Assembly: GCA_051954955.1 (NCBI GenBank)
Contig: JBQCHF010000113.1
Coordinates: 1-49,534, forward strand
From: JBQCHF01 sp051954955
Lineage (GTDB): Bacteria; Actinomycetota; Actinomycetes; Motilibacterales; Motilibacteraceae
Direction: 5' to 3'
Length of the DNA: 49,534 bases
Within the stretch, counting starts at the first letter, position 1, and each line of letters opens with the position of its first letter. Positions 7,456-15,612 of this stretch are shown here, piece by piece. A program made the translations under genes and the position numbers. Below the pieces are notes generated by a model that was not told the origin of the DNA, did no database searches, and saw only the letters and a list, made by a program, of their open reading frames with translations.

Positions 7456-10410
7456 GTGCCACGGGAGCGTCGGACCCCGTCGCTCCCCGTCCGAACCTCC
7501 ACCCCGTCGCCCTCCGTCATCGATCAGTCGCCCTCGGCTGCGGGGGTCACCCGGAGCGCCGAGCCTCCAGCGCTCCGGCTCGGCCGGCGGCCCCGTGGGA
7601 TGGCCGGCGGGACCCTCGTCCTGCTCCTCCTGGGCCTGCTCCTCCTCTGCCTGCTCGTCCTCGGCCTGCTGGTGGTGGGGGCCTCCCGGGCCACGTCCTC
7701 GAGCCGGCCGCTGGTCTCCACCGCTCTGGTGCTGGCCGCAGCGGCGGCGTCGGCGTCCAACGTCATCGCAGCCCGGCGCAGCCGGCGCACCGGCCGCGAG
7801 GGCACCTGCGCGTGGGCGCTGCTGGGCGTGGCCTGCGCCCTGTCCTCGCTCAGCGAGCTGGCCAGGCTGCTGTCCGGTCACGGCGCCCCGGCCTGGCCGC
7901 ACCCGGCGGCCGTCGTCGCCTCCACCGCCGCCTGGGTCGCCGGGGCGCTGGTCGGCGCAGCCGTCGTCGTGCTCGGCCACCAGCGTCTGGGCCGGGCCAC
8001 CTGGCTGCGGGCCGGCCTGGACGGGCTGCTGGTCTCCGGCACGGTGGTGGCGGTGGCCTGGCGGTGGGTGCCGAGCGCGGCCGCCGACATCCCCGCCGGC
8101 CAGCTCGCCGCGGCCGTCGCGCTGCCCGTCGTCGACGTGGTCGTCCTCGCCGTGCTGGTCGCGCTGCTGCGGCGCAGCCCGGCCGCCACCCGCTGGCCGC
8201 TGCGGCTCGGCGTGGGCGCGCTGCTGCTCGAGCTCTCCGCCGACCTCACCTTCGCCCTCACCAGCGCCGGGGGGGAGCACCACCCCGGCGGCTGGCTCGA
8301 CCTGGCCTGGCTCGGCGCCAGCCTGATCGCGGCGGCCCTTCCCTGGACCGGCCCGGTGGAGGGCGTGGGCACCGTCAGCCGGCGGCGGGCCGGGGCCGCC
8401 GCCGTCCTCGCACCGGGCGCGCTCGCCGGCGGCGGCCTGGCCCTGCTGGTGCTCCTGAGGCTGCGCAGCGACGCATCGCTCGACCCGGTGGTGCTGGTGC
8501 TGGTCGGGGTCCTCGCCCTCGCGCTGACGGCGCGCCAGGGCCTGACCGTGCTGGAGAACGCGGCCCTGGCGCGTGAGCTCGGCCGCCGCGAGGAGCACTT
8601 CCGCTCGGTGGTGCACAGCTCGCGCGACGTCATCTTCGTCGTGCGACCCGACGGCCTGGTGGCCACCTGCAACCCGGCGGTGCGAGAGGTCCTCGGCTAC
8701 CCGCCCGACGCGCTGGTGGGCCTGCCCGCCACCTCGCTCGCGCACCCGGAGGACCGGGCGCAGCTGCTGGCCAGCCTGACTGCGCTCGGCTTCGTCGACG
8801 GCGCCGGCGCGCCGGGGACGCCCGCCCCCGCGCCGCGGGACACCGTGCGGGTCGGCTGCCGCGTCCGCTCCGCCGACGGCGGCTGGCGCCACACCGAGTC
8901 GATGGTGGCCCGGCACCCTGACGGCATCGTGGTCAACCTGCGCGACGTCACCGAGCGGGTCGCCATGGAGGCGGTCCTGGCCCACTCCGCGACCCACGAC
9001 GAGCTCACCGGCCTCGCCAACCGCGCCCTGTTCGAGCAGCGGCTGCGCGAGGCGGTCGACCGGCTCGAGGGTGCGGCCGAGAGGGCGAACGAGAGCGCGG
9101 GCGAGGCCGACGGTGGCCCGCCCGCCCACCCGCCGGCCGTGCTCTTCCTCGACCTCGACGGCTTCAAGCAGGTCAACGACAGCCGCGGGCACGCCGCGGG
9201 CGACCAGCTGCTCGTCGCCGCCGCCGGGCGGATCGCCGCGGTCGCCCACGGGGCGCTCGCGGCCCGCTTCGGCGGGGACGAGTTCGCCGTGCTGCTCACC
9301 GGACCGGCGGCAGCGCGGGCCGAGAAGCTGGGCGACCGGCTGGTCGCCGCGCTCTCGCAGCCGTTCTCGCTGGGCAGCGCGGAGGTCGTCCTCGCCGCGA
9401 GCGTGGGCGTCGCCCACTGCCTGGCCGGCTCCGACGTCGGCACCGTCCTGCGCGACGCCGACCTCGCGATGTACCGCGCCAAGGCCGGTGGCGGGGGGCG
9501 CACCTGCCGGTTCCTGCCCGAGATGCACGCCGAGCTGGTGCACCGGCTCGAGCTGGAGTCCTCGCTGCGTCGGGCCCTGGACCAGCAGCGGCTCGCCGTG
9601 CTCTACCAACCGGTGGTGGACCTCGGCACCGGCGAGGTCGCCGGCGTGGAGGCGCTGGTGCGCTGGCGCGACCGGGACGACCAGCTGCTCACCCCGGCCG
9701 AGCTCATCTCCTACGCGGAGGACTCCGGGCGGATCCAGGCGCTCGGCCGCTGGGTGGTGGAGGAGTCGGTGCGCCAGGCCGCGCACTGGTGGCGCGCCGG
9801 CCGCCCGCTCGGCGTGGCGGTCAACCTGTCGGCCCAGCAGGTGGTGGCGCCGGCCACGCTGGACATGGTGCGCGCGGCGCTGGCCGCGCACCGGCTGCCC
9901 GCCGGGCTGCTCACGCTGGAGGTCACCGAGAGCGTGCTGCTCGGCGACCTCGAGACGGCGGTGGAGCGGCTGGAGGCGCTGCGCGCGCTCGGGGTCCACA
10001 TCGCCCTGGACGACTTCGGCACCGGCTACTCCTCGCTGGCCTACCTGCGCCGGCTGCCGGTCGACATGCTCAAGGTCGACCGCTCGTTCGTCTCCGGCAT
10101 CGGCACCGAGGCAGGCCTGCTGGCGCTCACCTCGGCCGTCGTCCGGCTCGGCACCGACCTCGGGCTCACCGTGGTCGCCGAGGGGGTCGAGTCGATGGAG
10201 CAGGCGGCGGTGCTCAAGGCGCTCGGGGTGCACCGGGCGCAGGGCTTCCACTTCGCCGGGCCGCTGACCCCCGACGGCATGCGCACGGTGCTGGCCAGGA
10301 CCCCGTTCCCGGTGCCCGACGCCGGCGTCATCGACCTGGACGCCGGGCGGCGGCCGCGGAAGGCGGCGCCGGGCGTCTCGTATGGCGGGACGGCCGTCTC
10401 GTCCAGTTGA
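7456..10410 (+). CDS. Membrane-bound PAS-GGDEF-EAL cyclic-di-GMP enzyme
   Basis: The 984-residue protein starts with several hydrophobic helices (about residues 50-370). A PAS domain follows (HFRSVVHSSRDVIFVVRPDG, about 380-500), then a diguanylate cyclase domain with an intact GGDEF at 606-610, then an EAL phosphodiesterase domain with EAL at 732-734, DDFGTGYSS at about 852-860 and VVAEGVES. Both catalytic motifs look intact, so synthesis, breakdown or both are possible. The GTG start is supported by AGGAGG at 7440-7445, 9 nt upstream. TAGGGT at 7400-7405 could be its -10 box, giving a leader of roughly 45 nt. The stop codon overlaps a TTGACA that may serve the ilvB leader promoter. Confidence 0.93.
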   Translation: MPRERRTPSLPVRTSTPSPSVIDQSPSAAGVTRSAEPPALRLGRRPRGMAGGTLVLLLLGLLLLCLLVLGLLVVGASRATSSSRPLVSTALVLAAAAASASNVIAARRSRRTGREGTCAWALLGVACALSSLSELARLLSGHGAPAWPHPAAVVASTAAWVAGALVGAAVVVLGHQRLGRATWLRAGLDGLLVSGTVVAVAWRWVPSAAADIPAGQLAAAVALPVVDVVVLAVLVALLRRSPAATRWPLRLGVGALLLELSADLTFALTSAGGEHHPGGWLDLAWLGASLIAAALPWTGPVEGVGTVSRRRAGAAAVLAPGALAGGGLALLVLLRLRSDASLDPVVLVLVGVLALALTARQGLTVLENAALARELGRREEHFRSVVHSSRDVIFVVRPDGLVATCNPAVREVLGYPPDALVGLPATSLAHPEDRAQLLASLTALGFVDGAGAPGTPAPAPRDTVRVGCRVRSADGGWRHTESMVARHPDGIVVNLRDVTERVAMEAVLAHSATHDELTGLANRALFEQRLREAVDRLEGAAERANESAGEADGGPPAHPPAVLFLDLDGFKQVNDSRGHAAGDQLLVAAAGRIAAVAHGALAARFGGDEFAVLLTGPAAARAEKLGDRLVAALSQPFSLGSAEVVLAASVGVAHCLAGSDVGTVLRDADLAMYRAKAGGGGRTCRFLPEMHAELVHRLELESSLRRALDQQRLAVLYQPVVDLGTGEVAGVEALVRWRDRDDQLLTPAELISYAEDSGRIQALGRWVVEESVRQAAHWWRAGRPLGVAVNLSAQQVVAPATLDMVRAALAAHRLPAGLLTLEVTESVLLGDLETAVERLEALRALGVHIALDDFGTGYSSLAYLRRLPVDMLKVDRSFVSGIGTEAGLLALTSAVVRLGTDLGLTVVAEGVESMEQAAVLKALGVHRAQGFHFAGPLTPDGMRTVLARTPFPVPDAGVIDLDAGRRPRKAAPGVSYGGTAVSSS

Positions 10411-10442
10411 CATCGCGCAGGGTGGGGAGGGACCGTACCGGC
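10407..10442 (+). promoter_or_regulatory. Candidate promoter of the ilvBNC leader
   Basis: A perfect -35 TTGACA (10407-10412) overlaps the stop of the GGDEF-EAL gene. After 18 bp comes GACCGT (10431-10436), a weak -10 that keeps the key A and T. Transcription would then start at or next to the A of the leader-peptide ATG at 10443, making the leader peptide leaderless. Confidence 0.5.
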
Positions 10443-10493
10443 ATGTCCCGCACCCTCCTCGTACTCGGCCGGCGCGCCGGCCGGTCCGCGTAG
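10443..10493 (+). CDS. ilvB operon leader peptide
   Basis: The 16-codon frame encodes MSRTLLVLGRRAGRSA, with four branched-chain residues in a row (LLVL) just before a perfect 16-bp palindrome (GGCCGGCGCGCCGGCC, 10467-10482). A rho-independent terminator follows at 10523-10554. This is the arrangement of transcription attenuation by ribosome stalling on Leu/Val codons, as described for actinobacterial ilvB operons such as Corynebacterium ilvBNC. The peptide itself has no other expected function. Confidence 0.75.
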   Translation: MSRTLLVLGRRAGRSA

Positions 10494-10522
10494 CACTCGC
10501 GCAGACCCCCCGAGCGCGCCCA

Positions 10523-10554
10523 CCCCTCACGGCCACGCCGCCGAGGGGTTTTTT
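10523..10554 (+). terminator. Attenuator terminator upstream of ilvB
   Basis: CCCCTC at 10523-10528 pairs with GAGGGG at 10543-10548, with an inner GGC/GCC extension, and is followed directly by six T residues (10549-10554). It lies 30 nt after the leader-peptide stop and 70 nt before ilvB. Stalling on the leader Leu/Val codons would be expected to favour an alternative fold that prevents this hairpin. Confidence 0.82.
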
Positions 10555-10624
10555 GTTGCCCGTACGGTGAGCAGGGCGCAGTCGCGAGGACGAGCGGGCG
10601 CCGGAAGGAAGCAGGAGCGGATCG

Positions 10625-12460
10625 ATGAGCCAGCAGCCCACCCCCCACCCCGTGCCCGGCCCGTCGCCGCGCGCCGCCGTGCCGGCCCAGCCGGCCGGAG
10701 CCGGCGCGAACGGTGCGGTGAGCGCGCCGGTCACCGGCGCCCAGAGCCTGATCCGCAGCCTCGAGGCCGTCGGCGTCGACACCGTGTTCGGCATCCCGGG
10801 CGGGGCGATCCTCCCGGCCTACGACCCGCTGATGGACTCCACCGCCGTGCGGCACGTGCTGGTGCGCCACGAGCAGGGTGCGGGCCATGCGGCCGAGGGC
10901 TACGCCCAGGCCACCGGCAAGGTCGGCGTCTGCATGGCCACCTCCGGCCCGGGCGCGACCAACCTGGTGACCCCGATCGCCGACGCCTACATGGACTCGG
11001 TGCCGATCGTGGCCATCACCGGCCAGGTCTCCTCCTCGTTCATCGGCACGGACGCCTTCCAGGAGGCGGACATCCGGGGCATCACGATGCCCATCACCAA
11101 GCACAACTACCTGGTCACCGACCCGGCCGACATCCCGCGGACCATCGCCGAGGCCTTCCACATCGCCAGCACCGGCCGGCCCGGGCCGGTCCTGGTCGAC
11201 ATCGCCAAGGACGCCCTGCAGGCCAGCACCACCTTCGCCTGGCCGGTCGAGATGCAGCTGCCCGGCTACCGGCCGGTCACCCGCCCGCACGCCAAGCAGG
11301 TGCGCGAGGCCGCCCGGCTCATCACCGAGGCCAAGCGCCCGGTGCTCTACGTCGGCGGCGGCGTGCTCAAGGCCCGGGCCGCGGCCGAGCTGCGGGTGCT
11401 GGCCGACCTCACCGGCATCCCGGTCGTCACCACCCTGATGGCGCGCGGCGCCTTCCCGGACAGCCACCCCCAGCACCTGGGCATGCCCGGCATGCACGGC
11501 ACGGTCGCCGCGGTCACCGCGCTGCAGAAGAGCGACCTGCTGATCAGCCTCGGGGCCCGCTTCGACGACCGGGTCACCGGCCGGCTGGAGTCCTTCGCGC
11601 CGGGCGCCAAGGTGATCCACGCCGACATCGACCCGGCCGAGATCTCCAAGAACCGGGTGGCGGACGTGCCGATCGTCGGCGACTGCCGCGAGGTCATCGC
11701 CGACCTGGTGGTGGCGCTGCAGGCCGAGCAGGCCGCCGGCCGTCAGGGCGACTACGACGAGTGGCTGCGGATGGTCGCCGACTGGCGCGAGCGCTACCCG
11801 CTCGGCTACGACACGCCGTCGGACGGCAGCCTCTCCCCGCAGTACGTCATCGAGCGCCTGGGCAGGATCGCCGGTCCGGAGGCGGTCTACGCCGCGGGCG
11901 TCGGCCAGCACCAGATGTGGGCCGCGCAGTTCATCTCCTACGAGAACCCCTACACCTGGCTCAACTCCGGCGGCGCCGGGACCATGGGCTACGCCGTGCC
12001 GGCGGCCATGGGCGCCAAGGCGGGCCGCCCGGACGCCACCGTGTGGGCGGTCGACGGCGACGGCTGCTTCCAGATGACCAACCAGGAGCTGGTCACCTGC
12101 GCCATCAACGACATCCCGATCAAGGTCGCCGTCATCAACAACGGCAGCCTCGGCATGGTCCGGCAGTGGCAGACGCTCTTCTACAACGAGCGCTACTCCA
12201 ACACCGACCTGCACAGCCGCCGGCTTCCCGACTTCGTCAAGCTGGCCGAGGCGATGGGCTGCTACGGCCTGCGCTGCGAGAAGCCCGAGGACGTCGACGC
12301 CACCATCGAGAAGGCGATGCGGCTGGACGACGCGCCGGTCGTCGTCGACTTCGTGGTGCACCAGGACGCGATGGTGTGGCCGATGGTGGCCGCCGGCACC
12401 AGCAACGACGACATCCAGTACGCCCGGGGCATGGCCCCGCAGTGGGACCGGGAGGCCTGA
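10625..12460 (+). CDS. ilvB: Acetolactate synthase large subunit
   Basis: The 611-residue ThDP enzyme condenses pyruvate with pyruvate or 2-ketobutyrate, the first shared step of valine and isoleucine synthesis. The catalytic Glu region (VRHEQGAGHAAEGYA), GPGATNLVTPIADA and the ThDP/Mg motif GDGCFQMTNQEL ending in VINN are all visible. The first 35 or so residues are a Pro/Ala-rich extension beyond the core. AGGAG lies upstream of the ATG. It is followed after 2 nt by ilvN and is controlled by the attenuator upstream. Confidence 0.97.
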   Translation: MSQQPTPHPVPGPSPRAAVPAQPAGAGANGAVSAPVTGAQSLIRSLEAVGVDTVFGIPGGAILPAYDPLMDSTAVRHVLVRHEQGAGHAAEGYAQATGKVGVCMATSGPGATNLVTPIADAYMDSVPIVAITGQVSSSFIGTDAFQEADIRGITMPITKHNYLVTDPADIPRTIAEAFHIASTGRPGPVLVDIAKDALQASTTFAWPVEMQLPGYRPVTRPHAKQVREAARLITEAKRPVLYVGGGVLKARAAAELRVLADLTGIPVVTTLMARGAFPDSHPQHLGMPGMHGTVAAVTALQKSDLLISLGARFDDRVTGRLESFAPGAKVIHADIDPAEISKNRVADVPIVGDCREVIADLVVALQAEQAAGRQGDYDEWLRMVADWRERYPLGYDTPSDGSLSPQYVIERLGRIAGPEAVYAAGVGQHQMWAAQFISYENPYTWLNSGGAGTMGYAVPAAMGAKAGRPDATVWAVDGDGCFQMTNQELVTCAINDIPIKVAVINNGSLGMVRQWQTLFYNERYSNTDLHSRRLPDFVKLAEAMGCYGLRCEKPEDVDATIEKAMRLDDAPVVVDFVVHQDAMVWPMVAAGTSNDDIQYARGMAPQWDREA

Positions 12461-12462
12461 GC

Positions 12463-12993
12463 ATGAGCCGTCACACGCTGTCGGTGCTGGTCGAGAACAA
12501 GCCCGGCGTCCTGGCCCGGATCGCCGGCCTGTTCTCCCGCCGTGGCTTCAACATCGACTCCCTGGCGGTGGGACCCACCGAGCACCCCGATGTCAGCCGG
12601 ATGACCATCGTGGTCAACGTCGAGGAGCTGCCGCTCGAGCAGGTCACCAAGCAGCTCAACAAACTGGTCGAGGTCATCAAGATCGTCGAGCTCGACCCGG
12701 GCAGCTCGGTGCAGCGCGAGCTGCTGCTGGTGAAGGTGCGCGCGGACCTCGAGACCCGCTCGCACGTGCTGGAGACCGCGCAGCTGTTCCGCGCCAAGGT
12801 CGTCGACGTCGCCCCGGACGCGGTGATCATCGAGGCCACCGGCAACGCCGACAAGCTGGAGGCGCTGCTGCGGGTGCTCGAGCCCTTCGGCATCCGCGAG
12901 CTGGTGCAGTCCGGCATGGTCGCGGTCGGGCGCGGGTCGCGCTCGATCACCGACCGGTCCCTGCGCAGCGCCGAGCGCGAGCGCTCGGCTTAG
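12463..12993 (+). CDS. ilvN: Acetolactate synthase small (regulatory) subunit
   Basis: The 176-residue protein has an N-terminal ACT domain (HTLSVLVENKPGVLARIAGLF at the start, then RRGFNIDSLAVG) and the C-terminal domain typical of the long form. It binds valine and activates or feedback-inhibits IlvB. The start lies 2 nt after the ilvB stop with GGGAGG inside the end of ilvB, so the subunits are coupled. The length matches the usual actinobacterial size. Confidence 0.96.
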   Translation: MSRHTLSVLVENKPGVLARIAGLFSRRGFNIDSLAVGPTEHPDVSRMTIVVNVEELPLEQVTKQLNKLVEVIKIVELDPGSSVQRELLLVKVRADLETRSHVLETAQLFRAKVVDVAPDAVIIEATGNADKLEALLRVLEPFGIRELVQSGMVAVGRGSRSITDRSLRSAERERSA

Positions 12994-13044
12994 TTCTTAC
13001 CAACCCATCACGAAGTTCCGTTCGAGCGAGAAGAGATTGCTGCC

Positions 13045-14070
13045 GTGGCCGAGCTGTTCTACGACGACGACGCCGACCTGTCCCTCATCCAGAACCGCGT
13101 GGTCGCGGTCATCGGCTACGGCAGCCAGGGCCACGCCCACGCGCTGAGCCTGCGCGACTCCGGCGTCGACGTCCGCGTCGGCCTGCCCGAGGGCTCCAGG
13201 AGCCGGGCCAAGGCCGAGGCCGAGGGCCTGCGCGTGGTCACCCCGGCCGAGGCGGCCGCCGAGGCCGACCTGATCATGATCCTGGCGCCGGACCCGGCCC
13301 AGCGGAAGCTCTACGCCGAGGACATCGAGCCCAACCTGCAGGACGGCGACGCGCTGTTCTTCGGCCACGGCTTCAACATCCGCTACGGCTACGTCAAGCC
13401 CCCGGCCGGCGTCGACGTCGCGATGGTCGCCCCCAAGGGCCCCGGCCACCTGGTCCGCCGGGAGTACGTCGAGGGCCGCGGCGTGCCGGTGCTGGTGGCG
13501 GTGGAGCAGGACGCCTCCGGCAACGCCTGGGCGCTGGCGCTCTCCTACGCCAAGGGCATCGGCGGCACCCGCGCCGGCGCGATCAAGACCACTTTCACCG
13601 AGGAGACCGAGACCGACCTGTTCGGTGAGCAGGCCGTGCTCTGCGGCGGCGTCTCCCAGCTGGTGCAGTACGGCTTCGAGACCCTCACCGAGGCCGGCTA
13701 CCAGCCCGACGTGGCCTACTTCGAGTGCCTGCACGAGCTCAAGCTCATCGTCGACCTCATGTACGAGGGCGGCATCGCCAAGCAGCGCTGGTCGGTGTCC
13801 GACACCGCCGAGTACGGCGACTACGTCTCCGGCCCCCGGGTCATCGACCCGCACGTGAAGGAGAACATGCAGGCGGTCCTGAAGGACATCCAGAACGGCG
13901 CCTTCGCCGAGCGCTTCATCGCCGACCAGGACGCCGGCGCCCCCGAGTTCAAGGCCCTGCGCGAGAAGGGCGAGCAGCACCCGATCGAGGAGACGGGCCG
14001 CCGCCTGCGCAAGCTCATGAGCTGGGTCAAGAGCGACGACGACTACACCGAGGGCACCGCCGCCCGCTGA
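13045..14070 (+). CDS. ilvC: Ketol-acid reductoisomerase, class I
   Basis: The 341-residue enzyme isomerises and reduces acetolactate to dihydroxy-isovalerate with NADPH. GYGSQGHAHA (24-33) is the nucleotide-binding loop. The metal-binding region is intact (LFGEQAVLCGG, then FECLHELKLIVDLMYEGG). The GTG start follows GAGAAGAGA within a 51-nt gap after ilvN, so it is the third gene of the ilvBNC operon. A GATC-type nested palindrome with a 15-bp perfect stem follows the stop and probably ends the transcript. Confidence 0.97.
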   Translation: MAELFYDDDADLSLIQNRVVAVIGYGSQGHAHALSLRDSGVDVRVGLPEGSRSRAKAEAEGLRVVTPAEAAAEADLIMILAPDPAQRKLYAEDIEPNLQDGDALFFGHGFNIRYGYVKPPAGVDVAMVAPKGPGHLVRREYVEGRGVPVLVAVEQDASGNAWALALSYAKGIGGTRAGAIKTTFTEETETDLFGEQAVLCGGVSQLVQYGFETLTEAGYQPDVAYFECLHELKLIVDLMYEGGIAKQRWSVSDTAEYGDYVSGPRVIDPHVKENMQAVLKDIQNGAFAERFIADQDAGAPEFKALREKGEQHPIEETGRRLRKLMSWVKSDDDYTEGTAAR

Positions 14071-14100
14071 CGCCCCGGTTCTCCACCCCCGGCCCCGGCC

Positions 14101-14163
14101 GGAACGATCACGGCCCCGTGATCCTTTGTCGCCGCCCCCGTGGAATTTCACGGGGGCGGCGAC
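14101..14163. repeat. GATC-type nested palindrome, copy 2, likely ilvBNC terminator
   Basis: GGAACGATCACGG runs into CCCGTGATC (14101-14123), which is itself palindromic. Then GTCGCCGCCCCCGTG (14128-14142) pairs perfectly with CACGGGGGCGGCGAC (14149-14163) around the loop GAATTT. The stem differs in sequence from that of the other copies, but the pairing and the GAATT loop are kept. Confidence 0.82.
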
Positions 14164-14206
14164 CCTTTGGTGGGGGAGGACGCCGCTGCCGCCGTACGGT
14201 GAGGTC

Positions 14207-15187
14207 GTGGGGACCGCGCGCGCCTACCGGGACGGCGTGCTCGAGCGCGCCGAGGTGCCGCTCGCCGACGTCGCCGCCCTGGCCGCAGACCCCGACGTCG
14301 TGCTCTGGGTCGACCTGGTCGCCGACGACGTCGAGCCGCTGCGCGCGCTCGCTCCGGTGCTCGGCCTGGACCCGCTGGCCGTCGAGGACGCCACGCTGCG
14401 CCACCAGCGGCCCAAGGTCGACCGCTACGGCGAGCACCTGTTCGTCGCCGTCTCTGCGGTGGCGCTCGCGACCCCGGACGACGCCCGGAGCGCCCTGCGC
14501 TGGCTGGAGATCGACGCCTTCGTCACCCCGCGGGCGCTGGTCACGGTGCGCGACCAGGCCTGCGACCCGCAGCGCTGGATCCGGCGCTGGGAGGGCGCGG
14601 CCAGCCTGCTGAAGGAGGGCGTCGGGGAGCTGCTGCACGGCGTGCTCGACGTGGTCGTGGACGACCACATCGAGGCCGTGCTGAACCTGGACGAGCGGGT
14701 CGACGACCTCGAGGACGACCTCTTCGACGGCACGCCCGGCTTCGACCCGGCGCGGCAGCGCGAGCTGCACGTGCTGCGCCGGGCCCTGGTCCGTGAGCGG
14801 CTCACCCTGCTGCCGTTGCGCGAGGTGCTGCTGGACCTGTCCCGCGGCGAGGACCGGATCGTCACCCCCGTCCTCTCGCCCTACTTCCGGGACGTCTACG
14901 ACCACGTCATCCACGCCGTCGACGCCGCCGAGGGCCTGCGCGACATGCTGTCGGCCATCTTCGAGACCAGCCTGTCCCTGCAGGACCACCAGCTGAACAC
15001 CGTGGTCCGCAAGCTCTCCGCGTGGGCGGCCATCATCGGGATCCCCACCGCGGTCACCGGCTGGTACGGCCAGAACCTGCCCTACCCGGGGTTCGCGAAG
15101 TACTGGGGCTTCGTCATGAGCGCCTCGCTGAACTTCGCGCTGGTCGTCGGGCTCTGGTTCAGCTTCCGCCGCCGCGGCTGGATCTGA
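14207..15187 (+). CDS. CorA-family magnesium/divalent-cation transporter
   Basis: The 326-residue protein has the long acidic/helical cytoplasmic region of CorA (for example NLDERVDDLEDDLFDGTPGF) and two C-terminal membrane helices with a charged RRRGWI tail. The signature after the first helix is WYGQN (286-290), where the usual motif is YGMN, so selectivity or gating may differ from classical CorA. The GTG start is chosen because TACGGT (14195-14200) ends 6 nt before it, fitting a leaderless mRNA. It is not obviously linked to neighbouring genes. Confidence 0.88.
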   Translation: MGTARAYRDGVLERAEVPLADVAALAADPDVVLWVDLVADDVEPLRALAPVLGLDPLAVEDATLRHQRPKVDRYGEHLFVAVSAVALATPDDARSALRWLEIDAFVTPRALVTVRDQACDPQRWIRRWEGAASLLKEGVGELLHGVLDVVVDDHIEAVLNLDERVDDLEDDLFDGTPGFDPARQRELHVLRRALVRERLTLLPLREVLLDLSRGEDRIVTPVLSPYFRDVYDHVIHAVDAAEGLRDMLSAIFETSLSLQDHQLNTVVRKLSAWAAIIGIPTAVTGWYGQNLPYPGFAKYWGFVMSASLNFALVVGLWFSFRRRGWI

Positions 15188-15234
15188 GAATCCTCCGAGT
15201 GGCGGGTGCGGAGCCGACGCCGCAGGCTTGACCG

Positions 15235-15612
15235 GTGCCTGCCCCGCTGCCGACGAAGGAGTGCGCCGCCTGCGGGCGCACCATCACCTGGCGCAAGAAG
15301 TGGGCCCGGGACTGGGAGTCGGTGAAGTACTGCTCCGACGCCTGTCGCCGACGCGGCGTAGGAGACGTGGACCGCCGGCTGGAGGAGTCCATCCGCGGCC
15401 TGCTGGCCGCCCCCGCGGCCACCGCCACGATCTGCCCCAGCGAGGCGGCCCGCGCTGTCGGCGGCGAGGACTGGCGCGAGCTGATGGAGCCCGCGCGCCG
15501 GGCCGCCCGCCGGCTGGTGACCGCCGGCGAGGTCGAGATCACCCAGGGCGGCCAGGTGGTCGACCCGTCCACCGCCAAGGGCCCGATCCGCATCCGGAGG
15601 ACCTCCCGGTGA
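15235..15612 (+). CDS. DUF2256-DUF3253 zinc-ribbon-like protein
   Basis: The 125-residue protein has a short N-terminal Cys4 module (Cys10, Cys13, Cys33, Cys37; KECAACGRTITWRKKW then YCSDACRRR) of the DUF2256 type and a helical C-terminal half with the DUF3253 look (SIRGLLAAPAATATICPSEA, then EVEITQGGQVVDP). Genes of this type commonly sit beside photolyase/cryptochrome genes, as here, where its stop overlaps the next GTG. Its biochemical role is unknown; a metal- or nucleic-acid-binding accessory is a guess. CAGGCT lies 6 nt before the GTG. Confidence 0.8.
   Translation: MPAPLPTKECAACGRTITWRKKWARDWESVKYCSDACRRRGVGDVDRRLEESIRGLLAAPAATATICPSEAARAVGGEDWRELMEPARRAARRLVTAGEVEITQGGQVVDPSTAKGPIRIRRTSR

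Noticed and set aside
7399..10794. Very long minus-strand open frame (1131 codons) opposite the GGDEF-EAL gene
   Set aside because: High GC removes stops from antisense frames. The product is Arg/Gly/His-rich without motifs, while the plus strand encodes clear PAS, GGDEF and EAL domains.
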